A DNA stretch of 7,017 nucleotides, from positions 1 to 7,017 of the forward strand of contig JBGPFS010000130.1 in assembly GCA_041483455.1 (NCBI GenBank), given 5' to 3'. Source of the DNA: JBGPFS01 sp041483455 (GTDB lineage: Bacteria > Chloroflexota > Limnocylindria > Limnocylindrales > CSP1-4). Below the pieces are notes generated by a model. That model was not told the DNA's origin. It did no database searches and saw only the letters and a program-made list of their open reading frames with translations. Below are positions 1-4,997 of the stretch, one piece after another. The stretch's first letter is position 1, and every line of letters starts with the position of its first letter. The position numbers and the translations under genes were made by a program.

Positions 1-1079
1 CCCAGGAGCGCGCCCTTGCGCTCTTTCCGGGCGCCGAGCACGTCAACGTCCAGCCCCACAGCGGCGCCCAGGCGAACATGGCGGCCTACCTCTCGAGCGT
101 GAATCCGGGCGACCGCGTCCTGGGCATGAAGCTCGACCAGGGCGGCCACCTGACCCACGGGATGGCCCTCAACTTCAGCGGCCGGTACTTCGAGATCCAC
201 GGCTACGGCGTCCGCGAGGACACCGAGCGGATCGACTACGACGCCCTCGAGCGGCAGGCGCGGGAGGTCCGCCCGAAGCTCATCATCGGCGGCGCCTCGG
301 CCTACCCTCGGATCATCGAGTTCGAGCGGATGGCGGAGATCGCCCATGCCGTCGGGGCGCTCCTGTGGGTCGACATGGCCCACGTCGCCGGGCTCGTCGC
401 AGCGGGACTCCACCCCAGCCCGTTCCCCCACGCCGACATCGTCACGACCACCACCCACAAGACCCTCCGCGGCGGGCGCGGCGGGTTGATCTTCAGCCGG
501 CGCGAGCTGCCCGCGGGGATCGACCCCGCCGATTACCCGATGGTCAAGCCGAATCTGGCCGCGACGATCGACCGGAGCGTCTTCCCGGGCGTCCAGGGCG
601 GGCCGCTCATGCACGTGATCGCCGGCAAGGCGGTCGCGCTCAAGCTGGCCGACACGGACGAGTTCCGCGACTACCAGCGCCGGACGATCGCCAACGCGCG
701 AGTGATGGCGGAGACGCTCGCCGGTCTTGGCGTGCGGGTCGTCTCGGGGGGGACCGACACCCACCTGATCCTGGTCGATGTGACCCCACTGGGCGTGACG
801 GGCCGCGAGGCCGAGCGACTCCTCGACGGGGTCGGGATCACGGTCAACAAGAACGGGATCCCCTTCGACAGGAACCCGCCGAACACGGCCTCGGGGATCC
901 GGATCGGGACGCCGGCCGCGACGTCGCGCGGCTTCGGCGAGGAGGAGATGCGGGTCGTGGCCGCCCTGATCGTGGCTGTCATCGCCGCACGCGACGACCC
1001 GACCACGCTGGCCAGGCACGCCGCGGTCGTCCGCGAGATCGTCAGCCGCTTCCCCGTTCCGGGCCTCCGCCCGGCCTGA
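1..1079 (+). CDS. glyA: Serine hydroxymethyltransferase, 3' part (5' end outside window)
   Basis: PLP enzyme that interconverts serine plus tetrahydrofolate with glycine plus 5,10-methylene-tetrahydrofolate in the cytoplasm, supplying one-carbon units. The reading frame is open from base 3, so the gene enters from the left edge; the ATG at 78 is internal, because the conserved VQPHSGAQAN stretch lies just before it. About 358 residues are visible against roughly 415-430 for the family, so some 55-65 N-terminal residues are missing. Visible landmarks are the cofactor-region LWVDMAHVAGL, the PLP-lysine motif TTTTHKTLRGGRGG (Lys codon 459-461), FPGVQGGPLMH, and near the C-terminus VNKNGIPFD and GIRIGTPAATSRG. 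The motif reads LRGGRGG where LRGPRGG is usual, a mild variant. The gene ends in TGA 19 nt before the wecA-like gene, so the two are probably co-transcribed. Identification is secure. Confidence 0.97.
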   Translation, partial: QERALALFPGAEHVNVQPHSGAQANMAAYLSSVNPGDRVLGMKLDQGGHLTHGMALNFSGRYFEIHGYGVREDTERIDYDALERQAREVRPKLIIGGASAYPRIIEFERMAEIAHAVGALLWVDMAHVAGLVAAGLHPSPFPHADIVTTTTHKTLRGGRGGLIFSRRELPAGIDPADYPMVKPNLAATIDRSVFPGVQGGPLMHVIAGKAVALKLADTDEFRDYQRRTIANARVMAETLAGLGVRVVSGGTDTHLILVDVTPLGVTGREAERLLDGVGITVNKNGIPFDRNPPNTASGIRIGTPAATSRGFGEEEMRVVAALIVAVIAARDDPTTLARHAAVVREIVSRFPVPGLRPA

Positions 1080-1092
1080 TGCGGCCGGAGGC
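1063..1092 (+). promoter_or_regulatory. Stem-loop enclosing glyA stop and masking the wecA ribosome site
   Basis: GCCTCCG (1063-1069) is perfectly complementary to CGGAGGC (1086-1092). The 3' arm contains the GGAG Shine-Dalgarno (1087-1090) of the gene starting at 1099, and the loop contains the glyA TGA (1077-1079). A ribosome finishing glyA would open the stem and expose the site, the usual layout for translational coupling. The pairing is seen directly; the function is inferred, and GC-rich DNA forms such stems fairly often by chance. Confidence 0.4.
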
Positions 1093-1098
1093 GCCGAG

Positions 1099-2229
1099 AT
1101 GAGACCGTTCGTCGGCGTCGCGGGCGTCTGGCCCTACCTCGTCGCCGCGTTCGTCGGCGCGACCGTCATCGCCTTCCTCCTCACGCCCCGGGTGCGCCGG
1201 TTCTCGCGTCGCCGCGGCCTGCTCGACCGACCGGATCCGCGCCGGGTGAACGTCCGCCCGATCCCGCGGGCGGGCGGCCTCGCGGTCGTCGGGGCGTTCC
1301 TGCCGGTGGCCCTCGTCGGCGTCTGGTTCGCCGCCGCCGGCCATCTCGGCCCGGCGTTCGTGCTCGCCTCGATCGAACCGGGCGAGCTCGTCGCGCTGAT
1401 CGCCGGAGCGGCCGTCGCGGCCGGCCTCGGCTTCCTCGACGACCAGCTCCAGCTCCGGGCCCGCTGGCAGCTCGCTGGCCAGTTGGGTCTGGCCGGTGTC
1501 GCAGTCCTCCTCGGGATCGGCGTCGGTTCGGTCGCCAACCCGCTCGGTCACGATCCGATCCGTCTCGAGGGGGTGCTCGACGTCGCGTTCACCGTCTTCT
1601 GGATCGTCGGGATGATCAACAGCATCAACTTCATCGACGGCCTCGACGGGCTCTCGTCCGGCATCGGGCTGATCGCGGCGGCGACCCTGGGCGTCATCAG
1701 CCTGACGACGGCGGTCGGGCCGTTCGGGCAGCCGCTCATCGCGGTCCTGTGCTTCGCCCTCGCCGGCTCGCTCCTGGGGTTCCTGCGCTTCAACTTCCAC
1801 CCGGCGACGATCTTCGCCGGCACGAGCGGCACGATGTTCCTCGGCTACACGCTGGCGCTCCTGGCGATCCTCGGCTCGGCGAAGGTGGCGGTGGCGCTGC
1901 TCGTCCTGGGCGTGCCGATCATCGACACCTTCTGGATCATCGTCCGCCGGCTGGCCTCCGGACGGGCCCCGTTCACGCCGGATCGCGGCCACATCCACCA
2001 TCGACTCCTCGACCTGGGGCTCAACCAGACCCAGGTGGTCGTCCTGATCTACGCGCTCACGGCCGCCCTGGCGATCCTGTCGGTCGTCCTCTCCGGCGCC
2101 GGCCAGGTCTACGCGTTCCTGAGCGTGGTGCTCGCCTCGGGCCTGGGGCTGTTCCTGCTGACGCGGCGGTCGTTGGTCGCAGAGGAGTTCGACGCTCGGT
2201 CCTACCCGGACGAGCCCGACGGACCCTGA
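1099..2229 (+). CDS. WecA/TagO/MraY-family undecaprenyl-phosphate HexNAc-1-phosphate transferase
   Basis: Polytopic membrane enzyme of the polyprenyl-phosphate HexNAc-1-phosphate transferase family. It attaches a sugar-1-phosphate, usually GlcNAc-1-P from UDP-GlcNAc, to undecaprenyl phosphate, the first step of a cell-envelope glycan. The 376 residues match the family length. Landmarks in order: first membrane helix about 12-29; basic loop ending RPIPRAGG (53-60); metal/substrate motif FLDDQLQLR (112-120, D114/D115); NSINFIDGLDGLSSG (174-188) typical of WecA/TagO; PIIDTFW (273-279); and DRGHIHHRLLDLG (295-307), the cytoplasmic HHR motif. It more closely resembles WecA/TagO than MraY. Oddity: the usual GD(S/A)GS motif reads GTSGT (241-245), with Thr242 where the metal-ligand Asp normally sits. 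GGAG at 1087-1090, 8 nt upstream, supports the ATG. Family assignment is firm; the exact sugar and glycan are unknown, so no symbol is given. Confidence 0.93.
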   Translation: MRPFVGVAGVWPYLVAAFVGATVIAFLLTPRVRRFSRRRGLLDRPDPRRVNVRPIPRAGGLAVVGAFLPVALVGVWFAAAGHLGPAFVLASIEPGELVALIAGAAVAAGLGFLDDQLQLRARWQLAGQLGLAGVAVLLGIGVGSVANPLGHDPIRLEGVLDVAFTVFWIVGMINSINFIDGLDGLSSGIGLIAAATLGVISLTTAVGPFGQPLIAVLCFALAGSLLGFLRFNFHPATIFAGTSGTMFLGYTLALLAILGSAKVAVALLVLGVPIIDTFWIIVRRLASGRAPFTPDRGHIHHRLLDLGLNQTQVVVLIYALTAALAILSVVLSGAGQVYAFLSVVLASGLGLFLLTRRSLVAEEFDARSYPDEPDGP

Positions 2230-2291
2230 CCGGCAGGCGTCGCCGGGCGCCGATGTGAGCCCCGTCCCGGAGCGTGGATCGGGTGGTCCGG

Positions 2292-2308
2292 TGCTAGCAT
2301 CCGCCCAG
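2292..2308 (+). promoter_or_regulatory. Extended -10 promoter for the P/S/T-rich protein gene, leaderless start
   Basis: TGCTAGCAT (2292-2300) is an extended -10 element (TGn plus TAGCAT). The GTG start codon follows 7 nt after the hexamer, where transcription would be expected to begin. No Shine-Dalgarno lies upstream of the GTG, which fits a leaderless mRNA. I see no convincing -35 box; extended -10 promoters can work without one. It lies in the 78-nt gap after the wecA-like gene. Prediction only. Confidence 0.5.
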
Positions 2309-3231
2309 TGACGCTCGACCTTCTCGTCCTCGTCCTGGTCGCCGGGGTCGTCCTCGCGATCTTCGTCGAGGTCGTCGCGAACCTGCGCTGGCGGAACCCG
2401 AGCGCCAGGCCCCGGAGTCGCCACCGGGCGGTCCAGGCCTTCCGCGACGCGGTCGCCGGGTCGGTCGGCCTGGCCGCCGTCCGACGGCTGCTCGACCGCG
2501 ATGCCTTGGACGACGGCTCGGACCTCGGTGGGACCGTCTTCGGCAAGCGGGGCCGGGCGATCGGCCTGACCGAGGCCGAGCCGCACTCGACCGATGCGGC
2601 CGCCAGGCCCATCGTCACGGCTCCCGGTCGGATCGTCGTCACCGGTAGACGCGCGGAGGCGCGCGGCGTTCGTCCGGCCATGGCCCATCGGGTGTCTCCC
2701 GCCGCCGGGAGGCCGCTCCTCGGCCTGTCGCTCGGAGACTGGCGGCGGGTCCGCAACCTCGCGGCGGTCCTGCTTGTGCTGACCGCGAGCGGGGTCGTCT
2801 TCATCGCGGTCGCGCCATGGAGCGGGCTCCCGCTCGGCGCGGTCGCGGCCGCCACGGCGACGCCCCGGCCGACCGTCACGAGCCCATCTCCGATCCCGGC
2901 CACGTCGGCCCCCAGCTCGACGGTCCCGACTTCCAGCCCGAGCCTCGGTCCGGCGGCATCGTCGCCGCCGACAGCGAACCCGACCCCCACGCCGACTCCC
3001 GCCCTCACCCCGGTCCCGACGCCCAGGCGGAGGCCGACCCCGGCCCCCACGCCTGCGCCCTCGGTCTCGCCCGCGCCGTCGGCCTCCGCCGCGCCCTCGG
3101 AGTCGCCTCCGCCATCGGCCTCGCCCTCGGAGTCGCCTCCGCCATCGGCGTCGCCGTCGGACTCCGCCGCCCCATCGGTTTCGCCATCAGACTTGCCCAC
3201 GCCGTCGGCCTCCGTCGCGCCCGCGCCGTAG
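2308..3231 (+). CDS. Unknown two-helix membrane protein with long Pro/Ser/Thr-rich tail
   Basis: I do not recognise a family. The 307 residues divide into a hydrophobic N-terminal helix (about 4-25), a basic segment beginning RWRNPSARPRSRHR (27-40), an undistinguished cytoplasm-like stretch to about 149, a second helix (about 151-170), and a tail from about 182 to 307 made almost entirely of Pro, Ser, Thr and Ala. The tail includes a PTP-rich part (225-250) and four tandem 10-residue units (263-302). By the positive-inside rule, 27-149 should be cytoplasmic and the tail outside the membrane, as in wall-spanning or glycosylated stalks. There are no cysteines and no recognisable catalytic motif. 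Codon third positions are strongly G/C in this frame throughout, including the tail, which supports a real gene over the overlapping reading frames. The GTG start lacks a ribosome site but lies 7 nt after a -10 box. Its position between wecA and atpI suggests an insertion into a conserved order. Function unknown. Confidence 0.7.
   Translation: MTLDLLVLVLVAGVVLAIFVEVVANLRWRNPSARPRSRHRAVQAFRDAVAGSVGLAAVRRLLDRDALDDGSDLGGTVFGKRGRAIGLTEAEPHSTDAAARPIVTAPGRIVVTGRRAEARGVRPAMAHRVSPAAGRPLLGLSLGDWRRVRNLAAVLLVLTASGVVFIAVAPWSGLPLGAVAAATATPRPTVTSPSPIPATSAPSSTVPTSSPSLGPAASSPPTANPTPTPTPALTPVPTPRRRPTPAPTPAPSVSPAPSASAAPSESPPPSASPSESPPPSASPSDSAAPSVSPSDLPTPSASVAPAP
3094..3213 (+). repeat. Four 30-bp tandem repeats coding 10-residue PSxSxxPSxS units
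   Basis: Consecutive units translate as PSESPPPSAS, PSESPPPSAS, PSDSAAPSVS and PSDLPTPSAS (residues 263-302 of the P/S/T-rich protein). The first two are nearly identical as DNA: the 27 nt at 3093-3119 recur at 3123-3149. Units 3 and 4 have diverged. The pattern indicates recent in-frame duplication in a low-complexity extracellular tail; copy number may vary between strains. Confidence 0.85.
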
Positions 3232-3243
3232 CCGTCAGCCCGA

Positions 3244-3258
3244 CCGCCGCCACGGCGG
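3244..3258 (+). terminator. Short GC hairpin after the P/S/T-rich gene, weak terminator candidate
   Basis: CCGCCG (3244-3249) and CGGCGG (3253-3258) form a perfect 6-bp stem with a 3-nt CCA loop, 12 nt after the stop codon. No T-run follows, so it is not a classical intrinsic terminator. It could slow polymerase or mark the 3' end of the upstream transcript, separating it from the atp promoter. Chance formation in GC-rich DNA is possible. Confidence 0.25.
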
Positions 3259-3274
3259 CCGAAGCGAGCCACGA

Positions 3275-3318
3275 GGTCGATCCACGGTCGACCCGGGGTC
3301 GACCCGCGGTTGCCGCCG
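3275..3318 (+). repeat. Phased 11-bp direct repeats abutting the atp promoter, operator candidate
   Basis: Three consecutive 11-bp units, GGTCGATCCAC (3275-3285), GGTCGACCCGG (3286-3296) and GGTCGACCCGC (3297-3307), run without gaps. A fourth degenerate unit, GGTTGCCGCCG (3308-3318), contains the proposed -35 box. The core GGTCGACC is also palindromic. An 11-bp period places every copy on one DNA face. PhoB/OmpR-type response regulators bind 11-bp direct repeats near -35 boxes, so an operator controlling atp transcription is plausible. The repeats are seen; the regulator is unknown. Confidence 0.6.
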
Positions 3319-3346
3319 CCGAGGGCCACCTGCTACACTCCCGGGG
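3310..3346 (+). promoter_or_regulatory. Candidate promoter of the atp operon
   Basis: TTGCCG (3310-3315) and TACACT (3334-3339), 18 nt apart, resemble a housekeeping-sigma promoter; TGC before the -10 hexamer makes it an extended -10. Transcription would begin near 3346, giving a leader of about 17 nt before the atpI ATG, with no clear Shine-Dalgarno in it. The -10 resembles the TGCTAGCAT before the upstream gene. Sequence-based prediction. Confidence 0.6.
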
Positions 3347-3362
3347 CTTTGTCGAGCCGCCC

Positions 3363-3584
3363 ATGACCCAGCTCGGACGGGCCGGAGCCTACTTCGCTCT
3401 CTTCTCCGAGATCGGACTGGTCCTCCTCGTCACGACGCTGGGCGGCGTCCTCGCCGGCTACTGGCTCGACAGGCAGCTGGGCACCCTGCCCATCCTGGTG
3501 ATCGTCGGGTTCCTGGGCGGCGCCGGGTTGGGCGCCCGGGCGATGTACGTGATGATCGTCCGATTCCTCGCCCGGTACGACTGA
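3363..3584 (+). CDS. atpI: AtpZ/AtpI-family ATP synthase accessory membrane protein
   Basis: Small membrane protein of the AtpZ/AtpI type, encoded at the head of many atp operons and linked to c-ring assembly and/or Mg2+ handling. The 73 residues form two helices (about 12-35 and 43-66) around the signature GGVLAGYWLDRQLGTLPI (28-45) and a glycine-rich second helix, FLGGAGLGA. The family pattern is a Gly-rich helix, then WLD, a GT turn and a second helix. The ATG at 3363 is the only reasonable start: the frame runs open upstream but through the promoter, with no alternative codon nearby. No clear ribosome site precedes it. It is the first gene after the candidate promoter and 60 nt upstream of atpB. 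Size and motif favour the AtpZ form over the longer enterobacterial AtpI, so the symbol reflects position and could equally be atpZ. Confidence 0.85.
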   Translation: MTQLGRAGAYFALFSEIGLVLLVTTLGGVLAGYWLDRQLGTLPILVIVGFLGGAGLGARAMYVMIVRFLARYD

Positions 3585-3602
3585 ACGAAGCGAGCGGCGA
3601 AC

Positions 3603-3626
3603 GAGCGCGGCGACGGAGCCGCGCTC
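3603..3626 (+). promoter_or_regulatory. 9-bp stem-loop between atpI and atpB
   Basis: GAGCGCGGC (3603-3611) and GCCGCGCTC (3618-3626) form a perfect 9-bp stem around a 6-nt loop, GACGGA. No T-run follows, only CTCTGTGTGG, and the atpB ribosome site starts 9 nt after the stem. It may be a processing or stability element, or a partial attenuator that lets atpI and atpB be expressed at different levels. Structure is certain on paper; role inferred. Confidence 0.5.
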
Positions 3627-3634
3627 CTCTGTGT

Positions 3635-3639
3635 GGGAG
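3635..3639 (+). promoter_or_regulatory. Ribosome binding site that sets the atpB start
   Basis: GGGAG lies 5 nt before a GTG at 3645. The in-frame GTG at 3633 has no ribosome site upstream and would place this motif inside the gene, so 3645 is the preferred start; the difference is four residues. Confidence 0.6.
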
Positions 3640-3644
3640 AGAGC

Positions 3645-4706
3645 GTGTCGAGCGATCAGCCCGCGTCCGGCGAAGCGGCCACGGCCGCCATCGCGGGCGC
3701 GGACGCCCCGGCGAAACGCGGTCGGAGGATCGACTTCCGGCTCCTGATCCCGGCCGTCATCGCCCTGAACGTCCTGGCCTACCTGTTCGTCCCGCCGTTC
3801 CCCAAGGGCGAGGCGGCCGGCAGCGCCTGCGACTTCCCGGTCTGCTTCATCAACGGCACGCTCGAGTTCCCGGCCCCCCACGTCGTCCTCGACCTCGACC
3901 CCACGACGGCGCCCGCGGCCGGCGCGCTGCTGAGCTTCCACCCGAGCATCACCAACACGATGATCACGATGTGGATCGTCGCGGCGCTGGTCCTCTTCGT
4001 GTTCATCCTGGCCGGCCGGCGCCGGCAGCTCGTCCCGGGCGGCTTCCAGAACGCGATCGAGGCCATGTACGAGGCCCTGACGAACTTCGCCGTCTCGATC
4101 GGCGGTGAGGCCGCCCGGCGCTACGTCCCGATCTTCGCCGCGTTCTTCGTGCTCATCCTGTTCTGCAACTGGAGCGGTCTCGTCCCGCCGGTCGGCCGGA
4201 TCGAGGAGCTGCGGGCCCCGACGAGCGACGTGAACATGACCATCGGGCTGGCCCTGGTCAGCTTCAGCCTCTTCCACATCGAGGGCGTCCGGAACCTGGG
4301 CCTGCGGCCCTACCTCGCCAAGTTCTTCCCGCTCTACGAGTTCCGCAAGGGGATCGGCGCCGGCGTCATCGCCCTGTTCGTGGGCCTGATCGAGCTCCTC
4401 CTCGAGTTCGTCAAGCCGCTGACCCTGTCGATGCGACTCTTCGGCAACATCTACGGTGGGGAAGTCGCCCTGGGGGTCATCACCGCCCTGACCGTCACGA
4501 TCATCCCGGTCGCCCTGTTCGGCCTGGAGTTCATCCTCAACTTCGTCCAGGCGCTGATCTTCAGCGTCCTGACCCTGATGTTCACCCTCGCCGCCATCGA
4601 GAGCCACCAGCCCGACGAGGGTCACCTCGGCGAGGAGGCCGTCGAGGCGGTCGAGGACGCCGTCCATCCGCACCCCGCCGGAGCCCGACCGGCGCCGGCC
4701 CGCTAG
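3645..4706 (+). CDS. atpB: ATP synthase Fo subunit a
   Basis: Membrane stator subunit that forms the two proton half-channels against the c-ring. The essential arginine is Arg264 in KPLTLSMRLFGNIYGGE, followed by Asn268 and Glu273 at positions equivalent to E. coli N214 and E219. Gln302 in FVQALIFSVLT matches E. coli Q252. Glu295 falls where E. coli has H245, by my hand alignment. At 353 residues it is much longer than the 271 of E. coli. The extra length is an N-terminal tail with an additional helix (about 33-49), an exported loop of about 50 residues with Cys62 and Cys67, and an acidic then Pro-rich C-terminal tail (about 322-353). Start chosen at GTG 3645 from the ribosome site; GTG 3633 is possible. 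Flanked by intercistronic hairpins on both sides. Identification is certain. Confidence 0.96.
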   Translation: MSSDQPASGEAATAAIAGADAPAKRGRRIDFRLLIPAVIALNVLAYLFVPPFPKGEAAGSACDFPVCFINGTLEFPAPHVVLDLDPTTAPAAGALLSFHPSITNTMITMWIVAALVLFVFILAGRRRQLVPGGFQNAIEAMYEALTNFAVSIGGEAARRYVPIFAAFFVLILFCNWSGLVPPVGRIEELRAPTSDVNMTIGLALVSFSLFHIEGVRNLGLRPYLAKFFPLYEFRKGIGAGVIALFVGLIELLLEFVKPLTLSMRLFGNIYGGEVALGVITALTVTIIPVALFGLEFILNFVQALIFSVLTLMFTLAAIESHQPDEGHLGEEAVEAVEDAVHPHPAGARPAPAR

Positions 4707-4717
4707 GCCCCAGCACA

Positions 4718-4738
4718 TCCCGGGCCACCGGTCCGGGA
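4718..4738 (+). promoter_or_regulatory. Hairpin in the atpB-atpE gap, just before the atpE ribosome site
   Basis: TCCCGGGCC (4718-4726) pairs with GGTCCGGGA (4730-4738) around a 3-nt ACC loop, nine pairs including one G-U. The stem ends 4 nt before the atpE GGAGG, leaving that site single-stranded. Such placement can act as a 5' stabiliser after processing or as an insulator, fitting the need for many more c subunits than a subunits. Role inferred. Confidence 0.5.
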
Positions 4739-4742
4739 ACAA

Positions 4743-4747
4743 GGAGG
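4743..4747 (+). promoter_or_regulatory. Strong ribosome binding site of atpE
   Basis: AAGGAGGAAC carries GGAGG at 4743-4747, 10 nt before the ATG at 4758. It is the best Shine-Dalgarno match in this cluster, and subunit c is the Fo subunit needed in highest copy number. Confidence 0.75.
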
Positions 4748-4757
4748 AACGACTCGA

Positions 4758-4973
4758 ATGGAGCACATCGGCGCCGGCATCGCGGCCCTCGGGGTCATCG
4801 GCCCCGGCATCGGCATCGGCATCCTGGCCGGGCTCTCGAGCAGCGCGATCGGCCGCAACCCGGAGGCGGCCGGCCAGATCCGCGGCCTCGCGATCATCCT
4901 GGCGGCGTTCGCCGAAGGCCTCGGCGTCCTGGCCGTCGTCGTCGGCCTGCTCGCGATCTTCATCACCAAGTAG
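4758..4973 (+). CDS. atpE: ATP synthase Fo subunit c (proteolipid)
   Basis: Hairpin membrane protein that oligomerises into the rotating c-ring; each copy carries one ion. The 71 residues are close to the usual 70-85. Helix 1 contains the packing motif GPGIGIGILAG (15-25), the cytoplasmic loop carries Arg33-Asn34-Pro35, and helix 2 holds the carboxylate Glu53 in AAFAEGLGVLA. Sodium-type rings usually have Gln in helix 1 and Ser or Thr directly after the glutamate; here the residue after Glu53 is Gly and I see no such Gln, so the ring is probably proton-coupled. The Gly-Ile run is encoded by three tandem GGCATC units (4806-4823). Strong ribosome site upstream, and atpF begins 24 nt downstream. 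Confidence 0.97.
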   Translation: MEHIGAGIAALGVIGPGIGIGILAGLSSSAIGRNPEAAGQIRGLAIILAAFAEGLGVLAVVVGLLAIFITK

Positions 4974-4997
4974 TCGTCCGGGAACGGAGAGCAGGTC

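Noticed and set aside
2230..2246. Possible terminator hairpin after the wecA-like gene (CCGGC/GCCGG)
   Set aside because: Only a 5-bp stem with a 7-nt loop and no T-run; too weak to call in GC-rich DNA.
1042..2688. Minus-strand frame (548 codons) opposite the wecA-like gene
   Set aside because: Charged, low-complexity product antisense to a clear WecA/TagO enzyme; composition artefact.
3060..3230. Possible CRISPR-like array from regularly spaced repeats
   Set aside because: Repeats are contiguous 30-bp coding units with no spacers and translate to a regular Pro/Ser pattern.
2202..3329. Minus-strand frame with Gly/Asp/Glu/Ala repeats opposite the P/S/T-rich gene
   Set aside because: The repeats are the reverse reading of the Pro/Ser repeats. 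The plus-strand frame has consistent G/C third positions, membrane helices and an upstream -10 box; the minus frame has none of these.
2817..3362. Upstream in-frame extension of atpI from ATG 2817
   Set aside because: It would overlap the P/S/T-rich gene in another frame and run through the promoter; the AtpZ family domain begins at 3363.
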